DNA of 64,000 bases from Deltaproteobacteria bacterium (GTDB lineage Bacteria; JAMCPX01), in NCBI GenBank assembly GCA_023382265.1, contig JAMCPX010000008.1:20274-84273 (forward strand). The letters are read 5' to 3'. A program made the translations under genes and the position numbers. Positions 1 to 9,370 of this stretch are shown in pieces. A model generated the notes under the pieces. The model did no database searches. It worked only from the letters and a program-made list of their open reading frames with translations, and had not been told where the DNA came from. Numbering within the stretch: position 1 is the stretch's first letter; each line of letters starts with the position of its first letter.

Positions 1-933
1 ATTTATACTATCAACAAGCTTGCTTTCATCCTTAACAATGCCAGGCAGCATTGAGGTATCATTACCTCCAAGTATGTATGCCAATACATCCAGTGTATAA
101 GCATGCTGATGGGATATCGGTTTTGAAACAGCACCAATAGCATAGTATGTGTCCTTTGTATCCATATTTTTGATAAGTATACGCTGGTTTGTCTGCCTTA
201 AAATAATGGGCCTTATTCTGTTTATCTCGCCTGCGCTTTTTACCCATGAAAATTCATTATAGGCAAGCCGTTCAACCTGATTAAAAGGAACATCTCCCAC
301 TATAACAAGGTTAATATTGGATGGTATGTACCCTTTTTTGTAATAATTTAAAATCGTATCTCTTGTAAATGACTTTACAGTATGCTCATACCCGATAACA
401 GGCCTGCTGTAAGGATGTGATTTATAACTGGCTTCATAAAGGTTTAAAAATAATAATTGATAGAGGTCATCCTGACCGCGCTTTATTTCATCAAGTATGA
501 CCTCTTTTTCTTTTATAAGTTCGTTATCATCAAAAGCTGGCGTTAACAGGGTTTGTGCAAGAATGTTCATTGCGTTTGAAAGATATTCACTTCTTATAGT
601 GATGTAAAAAACCGTTTCTTCAAAAGATGTAAATGCATTGATATAACCGCCGAGTGATTCGATTTCTTTTGCTATTTCTTTAATCCTCTTATCAATGGTG
701 CCTTTAAAAAACATATGTTCTATAACATGAGAGATACCTGCAAGCTTTGGGGTTTCATCTGCACTGCCCATACTTACCCATGCCTGTATTGATACAAGTG
801 GTACGTCAGGTACATGTTCATAAAATACCTTTAATCCATTTTGTAAGATAAAGGTTTCTATCTTTTGTTCTTTATTGTTTCTAAAAGACACATTATCTAG
901 TTTCATTGTGTAAGATTTTGTATGAAACCGCAT
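1..933 (-). CDS. M16 family zinc metallopeptidase, C-terminal part cut off by window edge
   Basis: A 311-residue N-terminal portion is visible; the reading frame stays open to base 1. The inverted zinc motif H-V-I-E-H is at about residues 69-73, followed by M-F-F-K-G-T, which is typical of insulinase/processing-peptidase relatives. A further Glu near residue 149 (in L-D-E-I-K-R) sits where the third zinc ligand is expected. The start is supported by AAGGAG a few bases upstream. There is no clear signal peptide. Bacterial M16 proteins are often paired with a second, inactive subunit, but the neighbouring gene lies beyond the edge. The family assignment is firm; the substrate is unknown. Confidence 0.9.
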   Translation of the reverse strand, partial: MRFHTKSYTMKLDNVSFRNNKEQKIETFILQNGLKVFYEHVPDVPLVSIQAWVSMGSADETPKLAGISHVIEHMFFKGTIDKRIKEIAKEIESLGGYINAFTSFEETVFYITIRSEYLSNAMNILAQTLLTPAFDDNELIKEKEVILDEIKRGQDDLYQLLFLNLYEASYKSHPYSRPVIGYEHTVKSFTRDTILNYYKKGYIPSNINLVIVGDVPFNQVERLAYNEFSWVKSAGEINRIRPIILRQTNQRILIKNMDTKDTYYAIGAVSKPISHQHAYTLDVLAYILGGNDTSMLPGIVKDESKLVDSIN

Positions 934-953
934 AAACACTCCTTAAATGATAT

Positions 954-982
954 ATAATGAATATGTATACGCAAGATGTCAA
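954..982 (-). promoter_or_regulatory. Probable sigma-70 promoter of the M16 peptidase gene
   Basis: On the minus strand TTGACA (977-982) is followed after 17 bases by CATTAT (954-959), about 20 bases before the peptidase start codon. The -35 box is perfect and the -10 box matches 4 of 6. Confidence 0.4.
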
Positions 983-1073
983 GTCAACCAAAGATATTAA
1001 AAGCATTTATAATTCAACAGGTTATAGCGTGGGGATAGAACAAGTTCAAAAATTGTTAAATTACAGCCTCTTA

Positions 1074-1805
1074 TCAATGTAAAAGAGCAATTGTAATAAG
1101 TCCAACAATCTCTGATAATTCGCAGAATGTCATGATTATTCCATCACTTACAGTAAATTTACGTTTTTTTATATAAAGATATGAAGTGTATATAAATCCA
1201 TACATCATTATAAGCAACACAATGCCCTTCCATAACAGCAATAATCCTAAAATTATTGCCATTATACCTGTTATGTATACCTCTTTTTTATCTGTTTTTT
1301 GTATAAGTTGTTGATTGTTATCTATCTGAACCGGTGTAAAACGTAATAAATAATTCATAAATACAATACCTGCCCTTGATATAACCGGAACAGCAAGCAA
1401 TACGCCGCCTTTTATGAGAAAAGAAACCCTGTAAAAGGCAACCGCTTTTAAGCTCAGCAGCGCAATAATTATAACAGCCATATTTACACCAATGCGGTAC
1501 TGCCCTGCATTATGTACAATGCCACCATTCATCTTAAATCCATCCGTTATCTGCTTCATGCTGTTAGAAAATCTCTTTGGATCGATTCCTTCTGCGATAA
1601 AGAACCACACAAAAATAATTATAAAATCTTTTATACCCTCCGGAAGAAATCTCCTTAGCATAAGGTTCAACACATAAAGTACCATACCGATAAAAAAGCC
1701 TGTAACAGGGAACATGATAATGGCTTTTTCTGTATCTACCTTTTCATTTATCTTCAATGGTACGCCGGTCAGAAGTTTAACAGCATAGAAAAAATTTTTA
1801 AACAT
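1074..1805 (-). CDS. Divergent CobS-like (adenosylcobinamide-GDP ribazoletransferase family) membrane protein
   Basis: This 243-residue polytopic membrane protein has the overall plan of cobalamin synthase CobS: an N-terminal L-L-T-G-V-P-L segment, then F-P-V-T-G-F-F-I-G (about 32-40), then several hydrophobic helices. The acidic H-x-D-G-L-A-D motif of true CobS is replaced by E-G-I-D-P-K-R-F-S (about 72-80), and M-K-D-S-R-I-G by N-A-G-Q-Y-R-I-G (about 99-106). A canonical CobS with both motifs intact is encoded at 56264-57097. This gene begins 3 bases after the ABC ATPase gene and is probably cotranscribed with it. It may be a ribazoletransferase paralogue with a changed or lost activity. 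Family membership is inferred from layout and partial motifs. Confidence 0.6.
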   Translation of the reverse strand: MFKNFFYAVKLLTGVPLKINEKVDTEKAIIMFPVTGFFIGMVLYVLNLMLRRFLPEGIKDFIIIFVWFFIAEGIDPKRFSNSMKQITDGFKMNGGIVHNAGQYRIGVNMAVIIIALLSLKAVAFYRVSFLIKGGVLLAVPVISRAGIVFMNYLLRFTPVQIDNNQQLIQKTDKKEVYITGIMAIILGLLLLWKGIVLLIMMYGFIYTSYLYIKKRKFTVSDGIIMTFCELSEIVGLITIALLH

Positions 1806-1808
1806 ATC

Positions 1809-2543
1809 TCAGCCTATAAATCTATCGTCCGATAGCTTAAAAACGGTTTTTATTCCATTAATGAGATCCGGATGCTTTGGCTTTTGTATCATTATAACAT
1901 TTCCGTTATCCATAAGGCATAACCTGTCAAAGAATGCCGCCGCTATGTTTAGTTCATGCATTGCAGAAATAATTGTTATACCATTCTTGTTAAGTTTTTT
2001 TAATGTAGACATAAAGCTCAGCTGATGTCCTATGTCAAGATGCGATATCGGCTCATCAAGCAACAGAAACTCGGGCTGTTGAGCAATCGCCATTGCGAGC
2101 ATTACCCTTTGTTTTTCTCCCATTGAGAGTGTAAAAAACCTTCTATGATATAATATTTTTATATCGGTTAGCTCTATTGCATCTAATATAGCCTTTTCAT
2201 CCAAATCCGATGTATGCGAAAATATGTTCAAATGAGGATACCTTCCGAGTCTGACCATCTCGTGAACAAGATAGTCGAACGGCATATCTATAGATTCCGG
2301 TACGTACGCACGTATACAGGCAAGCTTTTTTATTGGTATCTCGTTCAACGCTTTATTTCCAATCTTTATATTACCCGTTTTGGGTTTTATAATACCGGCA
2401 ATAAGCCTGAGTAATGTCGTTTTACCGGAGCCGTTAGGTCCAATGACACCTATCATCTCTCCCTTATCAATATGCATGCTAAGGCCTTCTATCTTAAAGG
2501 TGCTGTTTAATGACACGCACAGATTATCGATACTTAGATACAT
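1809..2543 (-). CDS. ABC transporter ATP-binding protein, BtuD/FecE type
   Basis: A 244-residue ATPase of the cobalamin/siderophore importer class. Walker A G-P-N-G-S-G-K-T is at about 35-42, the signature L-S-M-G-E-K-Q near 140, Walker B F-L-L-L-D-E-P near 160 and the switch His in A-M-H-E-L near 195. It lies one base after the permease gene and 3 bases before the CobS-like gene, so the three form one operon. The CobS-like neighbour favours a corrinoid substrate, but iron-siderophore import cannot be excluded. No periplasmic binding protein gene is adjacent; a btuF-like gene begins at 63872. Confidence 0.88.
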   Translation of the reverse strand: MYLSIDNLCVSLNSTFKIEGLSMHIDKGEMIGVIGPNGSGKTTLLRLIAGIIKPKTGNIKIGNKALNEIPIKKLACIRAYVPESIDMPFDYLVHEMVRLGRYPHLNIFSHTSDLDEKAILDAIELTDIKILYHRRFFTLSMGEKQRVMLAMAIAQQPEFLLLDEPISHLDIGHQLSFMSTLKKLNKNGITIISAMHELNIAAAFFDRLCLMDNGNVIMIQKPKHPDLINGIKTVFKLSDDRFIG

Positions 2544-2544
2544 A

Positions 2545-3570
2545 TTAGAACCTGTAACCCTTTTTTGCCTTTAAAAGCAGAAATAGAAAAAATGGCGCCC
2601 CTATCAATGATGTTATGATTCCAACGGGTACATCAACGGGTTTTAAAATGATCCTTGCGATTAGATCTGATAAAAGCAGAAATACGGCACCAATAAGAAA
2701 GCTCATTATTATAAGCCTCTTATGCGAAGGACCTATTAATAATCTTGTTATATGCGGAATCACAAGTCCTACAAAACCTACAAGTCCGCTAAGATACACG
2801 GCTATACCGGTAAGAATTGCGCCAATAGCCATTGCACCTATCCTCGTATATTCAACATGCATACCAAGGCTTAATGCCTTTTCATCCCCGAGTGCCAGGA
2901 TATCAAGCTTATCTGTTATACCTACAGCAAGGAATACAAGCACTGCAAACACCACACTGATAAACATAAGCTCGTGCCATGTTGTTTCCCTTAGCCCACC
3001 CATAAGCCAAAGCATTATTGAGTAGATCTTTATTTGAAGTGAGTTACTCACTATTATGACAAATGCCATTATAGAACCGAGTAGAGCGCTTATAGCAAAT
3101 CCTGCAAGCACCAGATATAGAGGCATCGAAGAGCCTGAAGAACGCGATAAACCGTATACAAGCAGCATTGCACACATTGCACCGACAAATGCAGAGATTG
3201 AAACAGGTACATAAGTAAATAGGAGTGTTTGTGCAATTGTGGCCCCGAGTGCAGCACCCGAAGAGATGCCAAGTATGTACGGATCCGCAAGAGGATTGCG
3301 GAGTATGCCTTGAAAAATCACACCGCTTATTCCCAGTGCACCGCCCACAATAACACCTGCAATGGCCCTGGGTAACCGCAAAGATAATATAATGGTGCTG
3401 TCCACATTTGTGGAATGATGAAAAATCGCTTTAACCACATCAGAGAACGGGATGTTAACAGGCCCTATAACTACGGCAAATATAAATGTTATAACAAGGC
3501 ATAGAATAATTAATACCCATATAAATGTTTGTCCTGTACTATTTTTGCTTTTTTTTATAGAATGATCCAT
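2545..3570 (-). CDS. ABC transporter permease, BtuC/FecCD family
   Basis: This 341-residue permease has about ten hydrophobic helices. It carries the family hallmarks L-R-L-P-R-A near residue 66, G-x-x-F-Q-G-I-L-R-N-P-L-A-D-P near 90-105, and a C-terminal G-L-V-I-P-H-I-T-R segment near 270. It is the membrane channel partner of the ATPase encoded immediately downstream. The start has only a weak Shine-Dalgarno match. Importers of this class bring vitamin B12, haem or ferric siderophores across the inner membrane; the CobS-like third gene suggests corrinoids. Confidence 0.88.
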   Translation of the reverse strand: MDHSIKKSKNSTGQTFIWVLIILCLVITFIFAVVIGPVNIPFSDVVKAIFHHSTNVDSTIILSLRLPRAIAGVIVGGALGISGVIFQGILRNPLADPYILGISSGAALGATIAQTLLFTYVPVSISAFVGAMCAMLLVYGLSRSSGSSMPLYLVLAGFAISALLGSIMAFVIIVSNSLQIKIYSIMLWLMGGLRETTWHELMFISVVFAVLVFLAVGITDKLDILALGDEKALSLGMHVEYTRIGAMAIGAILTGIAVYLSGLVGFVGLVIPHITRLLIGPSHKRLIIMSFLIGAVFLLLSDLIARIILKPVDVPVGIITSLIGAPFFLFLLLKAKKGYRF

Positions 3571-3690
3571 GATCTTCTTATACTTGCAAAAAGGAAAAAT
3601 TCAATAATTTGAGTAAATAAATTCATTTCTTAAAATATGACGATATATTAAAAGGTAAAACACCTCTGTCCCTTTGATAAGATGGGATTG

Positions 3691-4941
3691 TTATTTTACA
3701 ATAGCCGCTTTTTTAGCGGCACTTAAGACCAATAATCCTACGCTCAATAGAACGGCTGCTAACAGAGGAACTGCTCCGTAACCAAAAAATGATGCAAGCA
3801 ACCCTCCTGCTAATGAACCAATGACACCTGCCAGGTTACTTACGGTGTTATAAATACCCATTGCCTCACCTTCGCCTATAGTACTTATAGAGGCTGTATA
3901 AGCCAGACTGCTCACGCTTAACGGCGACCATGCAAGTACAATAATACCGAATAGCAGTAGAGAAGGTATTCCCGGGTTCAGCGAAGGTATAAAAGGCAGT
4001 ATCGCCATAAAGAGAAACGCTATAATCCTTATACCTATAGAAAAGCCAAATACCTTTTTCGCACCCATACGGTTTGAAAGCATTCCGGAAGGTGCATATA
4101 AGAATAAGCCCGTTGCCACTGCTGCAGCGAATGCAGCGGAAGACAGCCCTGGTGGAACATGATAAAAAGTTTTGTACAATACAGGGTATAAAGAAAAAAC
4201 ACCTGCAGCCCCTGTGTAAACCAGTAACCATGCAATCATAAAAATGCCGAATTCTGTTTTAAACATATTCTTCATACTCTTTAAAACCCTTATATTGATA
4301 CTATGATGTGCCTTGTTAGGTCCACTTACGCTCCATTCTCCATGTTTTATCTCTTTTATCTTTACCTGTTTTATACTTGATATCGGTTCATCCGGGGTGT
4401 GGATTGTGAAAAAGGATACCATAATACCCATAATCGCCAACATGGACGATACAAAAAACCCGGCCAAGATATCCTTTGTAAAAAGTATGACAAGAACAAG
4501 ACCCATTACCTGTCCAATGCCATAAAATGACTGCAGCCATCCAATGCGGTCATCCCATTCTGTTTCAGGATACTTTTCAACGATCAACAAATTAGCTACC
4601 GTAGAAACCCCTGAAATCCCTATACCCATGAGTATTGACAGGAATAACATCCATATTAACGAATGAGAAAATCTGAAGATACCAAGAGATATGCCGAGCA
4701 AAAACAGCCCGCCCATTATAATCGTTTTATGTAACCTATACTTATCGCATAGATAACCGGCGATAGACGCTGATATACCCCCAAGATAAAAACCGGCCAT
4801 AATTATACCCACATTGCCGGCTCCTTTTGAACTAACGGCAAGAGGTAATAAAATGGGTACCAATCCAAGACTTACAATCCCAAGCAAGGCATAAACAATG
4901 TACCATGTGGATACCCATTTATACCATCTCTTTATATTCAT
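3691..4941 (-). CDS. Major facilitator superfamily transporter
   Basis: A 416-residue protein with about 12 predicted membrane helices and MFS loop features: G-Y-L-C-D-K-Y-R-L-H-K after helix 2 and N-R-M-G-A-K-K between the halves. It begins 17 bases after the glucoamylase stop codon and is probably the last gene of the glucose dehydrogenase-glucoamylase operon. Its cargo may therefore be a sugar or sugar acid such as gluconate, but nothing in the sequence fixes the substrate or direction. Confidence 0.8.
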   Translation of the reverse strand: MNIKRWYKWVSTWYIVYALLGIVSLGLVPILLPLAVSSKGAGNVGIIMAGFYLGGISASIAGYLCDKYRLHKTIIMGGLFLLGISLGIFRFSHSLIWMLFLSILMGIGISGVSTVANLLIVEKYPETEWDDRIGWLQSFYGIGQVMGLVLVILFTKDILAGFFVSSMLAIMGIMVSFFTIHTPDEPISSIKQVKIKEIKHGEWSVSGPNKAHHSINIRVLKSMKNMFKTEFGIFMIAWLLVYTGAAGVFSLYPVLYKTFYHVPPGLSSAAFAAAVATGLFLYAPSGMLSNRMGAKKVFGFSIGIRIIAFLFMAILPFIPSLNPGIPSLLLFGIIVLAWSPLSVSSLAYTASISTIGEGEAMGIYNTVSNLAGVIGSLAGGLLASFFGYGAVPLLAAVLLSVGLLVLSAAKKAAIVK

Positions 4942-4958
4942 GCAGATCTATACTTTAG

Positions 4959-7340
4959 TTATTCCTGAACCGATACCGTGTAATCTTTGCCTTCCCATCT
5001 GTTTTCTATTGACCAGTAGAAGGTAAATAAAATAACCTTGCCGGGCTCAAGGTATCTTGTCTCGAGATCCGTTACATACATGTCAAATCCCGTATCCTTC
5101 GATTCGGTATCGCGGGTTGTTTTCCACCTATCGGTGCTCCAGTGAACCATTACGGGTGATGCGGTTTCTATCCTTAAATTGAATCCTTTTTTAATTAACC
5201 TGCATTTATGATTGTGCTTCCATGACCATACAGTAGAACCCTGAGACTTGACTGCATATCTTGTATACACCTTTTGGCTCATATCAAAAACCATTTTGTC
5301 CTGAATAGAACGTAAAAGTTTTATGTATTCAGCATGCGCCCATACCAGGGGCATAGCTGACCCGGAGGGCCTTCCAAAAAACAGCTCTTTCTCCGCTATG
5401 TCCTTAGAATCCCATACCTGTTCTGAAATAAGCCCTGTTTCACTACTAAATTTTTCCATATCGGACAATAATTTTTTTGCCGCATCTATATTACCTTTCT
5501 GTAATTCATAGTGTGCCCGTTCACCTGTAAGAAGCGGCCAAAGTCTTCCTCTGCCTGTACCATTAAAAGGCGAACCATCCGTATGCTCACCATACCCATC
5601 ATCGTTATACCTGTGCCATGATGTGCCATAAGGCGTATCGAGCTTGAGCATGGCGTCCACCGCCTTTAGTGTATTTAGGATATGAGGATCATCCGGTGCT
5701 CTTAAGCCGAATCTTACAAGCGCAAGAAAATCCGGGCTTACAATATGAACAGCGGGCTCTACATTATAACCGGCTGGTCTGTTCTTTATTGGAACAAATC
5801 CCTTTAAGGGTGAGCCGGCATCCGCAACATCCGGCGGAGCAATTCTCACATAATAGCCTTCTATGCCCAACCGCTTTGCCATGTTTGTGCCGGTTACATA
5901 TATCCATCTTTCTATAGATGCATTCCACATATCTGCTGTTTCTCTCAAATATAGAGCCTTTTGATATTCCCCCTTTTCATCTGCAAAGTCGGATGCCACG
6001 ATTAAAGCGGATATTTCTACTGCAAGGGTAAACGGTGAATACCCGGGATCCTCTTCCCACCTGTCCTGCTGCGTTACTGGCCCGTTATGCAAAATAAACT
6101 TCGCCGCTCTTTGTACCATCGGCCACGGATCTATATTGTTAAGCGCCTTTTCCCGTTTCAGCATGCCGGCGAGCAGTATAGGAAAGGCAGTTTCATCAAG
6201 CTGTATCCCATTCCAGAATGGTGTACCGTCTATCCACATATTCTGCGGCCAGTGGCCGTCCTGCTCCTGCGTAGCCATCAAGTAGAACAGGATTTCCCTT
6301 GCAGTATCCCGATCCCCTGCAGCTAAAAATCCGCCAGCTGTTTCTACGAGATCACGCGGCCAGACAAGATGGTAGCCGCTAATATCATCATCTCCCATCG
6401 CCTGTCCCCATGGGATAGATAACGATGCAAGGACAGCACCCATGGTATGCTTTGCTTCATGGGTTTTTAAAACGGATAAACTTGCGAGATACATATCTAC
6501 CGGCTTTGCAAAACCCGCATGTTTTATGCCGTGCAGCCTGCTGTGATAATTACTCCAGCTCTCGATATATTCGATCCTGGCATTATCAAAACCTTTCAGT
6601 AAAGAAGATACAGCAGCCTGTCCAGACTCCGCAGTAGTCCTTCCAAATCCAATAGCAAGGACAAACTCTCCATTGTTTTTCTTCCAATCTACCTCGCCGA
6701 TGAGTGCAACATTACCGTCCATTGCCGATGCATATTCCCATTCCATGCTTTTGTGCCTGTACACATCCTGCCATCCATCCGAGAAACCGACATAACCGGC
6801 AGAACGTTTTAAAAACCCGTTAGAGCATGCAAGCGAAATCGCAACGTTCTCATGATAAGCAAAAAGCATTTGTGCGCCTTTGTACTCACCTACAACGGCA
6901 TTATTGCCGTATCCCATGTTTGATATATGAGGAGCAAGCAGCACATAAACATGATAATTTTTATTATCCAGAGGTTCAAAACGCGTACGCTGCAGCAAAG
7001 TGTTTCTTTCGGGATCTGTCAAAATCTCTTTGTACGTTTTAAATCTTGAATGTATGCATGAATTAACAAGGCTAAATGCAGGAACCCCGTCTTTAAGATA
7101 TTTTATGTCGTTATAGGTATTCCTTTTTTCTTCTGAGAAAAAAGAATCACCGTCTGTAATAATGAGCCCTACATCCCTTGTGCATGCCTGATCAATGCGC
7201 GGATAATATATCTCATTTATTATACCATGACTTAATGTAAACCAGAGACTGCTGTTATTGCTCAGTGCCGTCCCAACGCCGCTCTTTGCACTTGAAGTCC
7301 ACTTAGGGACAATCCCGGGTTTACCGGGCGCATCTTTCAT
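4959..7340 (-). CDS. Glycoside hydrolase family 15 glucoamylase/glucodextranase-like protein
   Basis: A 793-residue enzyme expected to release glucose from alpha-glucans. The first 270 residues match the beta-sandwich domain of bacterial and archaeal GH15 enzymes. The (alpha/alpha)6 catalytic domain follows, with G-Y-H-L-V-W-P-R-D-L at its start, the general acid Glu in Q-L-D-E-T-A-F-P and the general base Glu in L-I-S-E-Q-V-W-D. There is no signal peptide, so it probably works on intracellular glycogen-like material. The ATG at 7340 was chosen over a GTG at 7349 because it gives a 4-base ATGA overlap with the upstream dehydrogenase stop and has GGAG at suitable spacing. Confidence 0.9.
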   Translation of the reverse strand: MKDAPGKPGIVPKWTSSAKSGVGTALSNNSSLWFTLSHGIINEIYYPRIDQACTRDVGLIITDGDSFFSEEKRNTYNDIKYLKDGVPAFSLVNSCIHSRFKTYKEILTDPERNTLLQRTRFEPLDNKNYHVYVLLAPHISNMGYGNNAVVGEYKGAQMLFAYHENVAISLACSNGFLKRSAGYVGFSDGWQDVYRHKSMEWEYASAMDGNVALIGEVDWKKNNGEFVLAIGFGRTTAESGQAAVSSLLKGFDNARIEYIESWSNYHSRLHGIKHAGFAKPVDMYLASLSVLKTHEAKHTMGAVLASLSIPWGQAMGDDDISGYHLVWPRDLVETAGGFLAAGDRDTAREILFYLMATQEQDGHWPQNMWIDGTPFWNGIQLDETAFPILLAGMLKREKALNNIDPWPMVQRAAKFILHNGPVTQQDRWEEDPGYSPFTLAVEISALIVASDFADEKGEYQKALYLRETADMWNASIERWIYVTGTNMAKRLGIEGYYVRIAPPDVADAGSPLKGFVPIKNRPAGYNVEPAVHIVSPDFLALVRFGLRAPDDPHILNTLKAVDAMLKLDTPYGTSWHRYNDDGYGEHTDGSPFNGTGRGRLWPLLTGERAHYELQKGNIDAAKKLLSDMEKFSSETGLISEQVWDSKDIAEKELFFGRPSGSAMPLVWAHAEYIKLLRSIQDKMVFDMSQKVYTRYAVKSQGSTVWSWKHNHKCRLIKKGFNLRIETASPVMVHWSTDRWKTTRDTESKDTGFDMYVTDLETRYLEPGKVILFTFYWSIENRWEGKDYTVSVQE

Positions 7341-8443
7341 TGCATCCACTCCACTGCGATTTTAATCTGATTTTGATCATCGTGAGATATCGCGTCTTTA
7401 ATATTATTATAATCAATGCGTGATGTAATAATTTTATCAATTTCATTCTTATACGTCTTTTTAAATTTTAACAGATCATCAGCCGCCATTTGAAAATGTG
7501 CATGGCTTGCGTTAACACTGCCAATCAGCACCTGATTGTTCAAAACCAGGCTCCTTATAATCTCAGCACCGTCTATTCGTATTGGTCTGTTCCCTGAAGG
7601 AATTCCTGTTAAAACATAAATCCCGTTTATGCCGAGAGTATCAAGCAGATTAAACTCAAGTGAAGAAATGCCTGTTGCTTCAAAGATCATATCCATCTTG
7701 CCTACGTTTTTCTGAATCTGTACTGGAGTATTTACTCTGCCATCAATGTATTTACCGCCTATACTTTCGAGCAGCATTGCCCTTATACTATGTTTATCCA
7801 CTATATCAAGGCCGTACACGTTAGCACCCTTTAAACACAGGATAAAACTTGCAAGCAAGCCTATGGGACCAAGTCCGGCCACCAGGACATTTTTCCCCCC
7901 TATGACATTCTCCTTGCTGTTGTAATAAGGAAGACGTGCACTCTGTATCTTGATCGCTTCATCTATTGCTTTTTCGGCTACAGATAACGGCTCTATTAAA
8001 ACACCCGTATCTTGAATCTCATCTGGTATTTTAACCGCGTATTGCTCTTTATCCACAACAAATTCTGTCTGATAACCGTCTCTACCCCAGATGCCGCGTT
8101 CCGTATAATCACCCGTAGTGCACATGTCCGGCCTGTTCATATTACAGCTTACGCAATGTCCGCAGCCCCGTCTTACCGTAAAAACGGTGTAATCGCCTTT
8201 TTTAAATTTTTTAACGGCAGTGCCTACATCCTCAACAACACCAAACATCTCATGGCCTATAACGAGATTCTGTTCGTCCTGGGACAGCTTGAATCTGTTA
8301 CCCTTTATCTCTTCTTTATCGGTTCCGCATATGCCAACGAGCATAATCCTTACCTTTATATCATCCGGTGCCTGTATAACCGGCTCCTGTCTATCTACTA
8401 TAATCATACCCGGATTACCCGGTGTAACAGCAATTGCTTTCAT
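7337..8443 (-). CDS. Glucose 1-dehydrogenase-like zinc MDR enzyme
   Basis: A 368-residue medium-chain dehydrogenase resembling archaeal NAD(P)-dependent glucose dehydrogenases. The catalytic zinc region G-I-C-G-T-D is near residues 36-41, G-H-E-M-F-G near 65, and a structural-zinc Cys cluster R-R-G-C-G-H-C-V-S-C-N near 95-105. The nucleotide fold A-G-L-G-P-I-G-L-L is near 190. It overlaps the glucoamylase start by 4 bases. Together they suggest glucan to glucose to gluconate, as in a non-phosphorylative Entner-Doudoroff route. The ATG at 8443 (preceded by GAGGTG) is preferred to the GTG two codons upstream. Confidence 0.82.
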   Translation of the reverse strand: MKAIAVTPGNPGMIIVDRQEPVIQAPDDIKVRIMLVGICGTDKEEIKGNRFKLSQDEQNLVIGHEMFGVVEDVGTAVKKFKKGDYTVFTVRRGCGHCVSCNMNRPDMCTTGDYTERGIWGRDGYQTEFVVDKEQYAVKIPDEIQDTGVLIEPLSVAEKAIDEAIKIQSARLPYYNSKENVIGGKNVLVAGLGPIGLLASFILCLKGANVYGLDIVDKHSIRAMLLESIGGKYIDGRVNTPVQIQKNVGKMDMIFEATGISSLEFNLLDTLGINGIYVLTGIPSGNRPIRIDGAEIIRSLVLNNQVLIGSVNASHAHFQMAADDLLKFKKTYKNEIDKIITSRIDYNNIKDAISHDDQNQIKIAVEWMQ

Positions 8444-8671
8444 AAGCACCTCTCATTAAAAAGTTCATTGAATCTATAATAATACAACATGAAGCATTTT
8501 TAAAGCAGAAGCCGCAACAAAATGTCATTCCACCGCAACAATCGGATTAATCTGTTCTCAAATACATATGCCTAAAGCGTATCAGCGAAAAGAAAAGCTT
8601 GTCCTATTCAGTAGAGCGGTACCGTTTTGAAAATGTTTTTAATAGCGGATGTCTTAAAAACCAAAAATAAC

Positions 8672-8700
8672 TTGACAACATGTAAGTAAGTGATTATATA
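8672..8700 (+). promoter_or_regulatory. tetR promoter with embedded operator
   Basis: TTGACA (8672-8677) and TATATA (8695-8700) are separated by 17 bases. The spacer contains TGTAAGTAAGTGATTA (from 8681), repeated at 9338 before the efflux operon, so the regulator probably represses itself. Transcription should start near 8707, right at the ATG at 8708, implying a leaderless mRNA. Confidence 0.7.
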
Positions 8701-8707
8701 TAGAGCT

Positions 8708-9298
8708 ATGAAAAGACAGACGACTGAGATCCGACAGGGACAGATTAAAAAGGCGGTCCTCGATATTATCTTCAAGGACGGATTGGATCAGTTATCAACA
8801 AGGAACCTGGCCCAAAGGGTCGGCATAACAGAAGGTGCGATATTCCGCCATTTTAAAACCAAACGAGATATAATGCTGAGCATTATGCAGGATGTAAAGT
8901 CCAACCTTATTGGTGAATTGAGGCGGATTACACTGAGTGCCGAAGGATCAGAAAAAAGGTTGTCCTCCTTTCTTTGCATGCATGTTAACTATCTTCTTGA
9001 AAACAAAGGCATTACAATTCTTCTCTTTTCAGAGGCCGCACACATGAACGATAATGAACTGAAGAGTAACCTACATGAGATTCTTTCAGAGCAGAAGTCG
9101 CTGATCAGCAAGATCATAAAGGATGGGATGGCGGAAGGTTTCTGGAACAAGAAACTCGATGTGGATGATATTGCAACTATCTACATGGGTATTCCCATAA
9201 CCCTTAATATCGAGCTTATTTTAAACCCGGATATGTTCAACATAAACAACTTCTGCAAAAGAATGTTCTTTTTGATGCAGCGCATGATGTCGAAATAG
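8708..9298 (+). CDS. TetR/AcrR family transcriptional repressor
   Basis: A 196-residue regulator with an N-terminal TetR helix-turn-helix: L-S-T-R-N-L-A-Q-R-V-G-I-T-E-G-A-I-F-R-H-F at about 31-51 from this start. A variable C-terminal ligand domain follows. It is encoded immediately upstream of a tripartite efflux operon, and the same 16-base sequence lies in front of both units, so it very likely represses both. A GTG at 8690 would add six residues but lies inside the promoter/operator. The inducing compound is unknown. Confidence 0.88.
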   Translation: MKRQTTEIRQGQIKKAVLDIIFKDGLDQLSTRNLAQRVGITEGAIFRHFKTKRDIMLSIMQDVKSNLIGELRRITLSAEGSEKRLSSFLCMHVNYLLENKGITILLFSEAAHMNDNELKSNLHEILSEQKSLISKIIKDGMAEGFWNKKLDVDDIATIYMGIPITLNIELILNPDMFNINNFCKRMFFLMQRMMSK

Positions 9299-9337
9299 AT
9301 TTTATGAAAACACTTAAAAAAATTTAATGAACTAAAT

Positions 9338-9355
9338 TGTAAGTAAGTGATTACA
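9338..9355 (+). promoter_or_regulatory. TetR-family operator before the efflux operon
   Basis: TGTAAGTAAGTGATTACA is an imperfect palindrome with matching ends TGTAA/TTACA. Sixteen of its bases recur at 8681-8696 in the tetR promoter. It lies just upstream of the AGGAG ribosome site of the efflux transcript. Confidence 0.65.
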
Positions 9356-9370
9356 CATATAGGAGAAAAA

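Noticed and set aside
1809..3570. Naming the importer genes btuC and btuD
   Set aside because: The permease/ATPase type also serves siderophores and haem; the corrinoid substrate is inferred only from the CobS-like neighbour.
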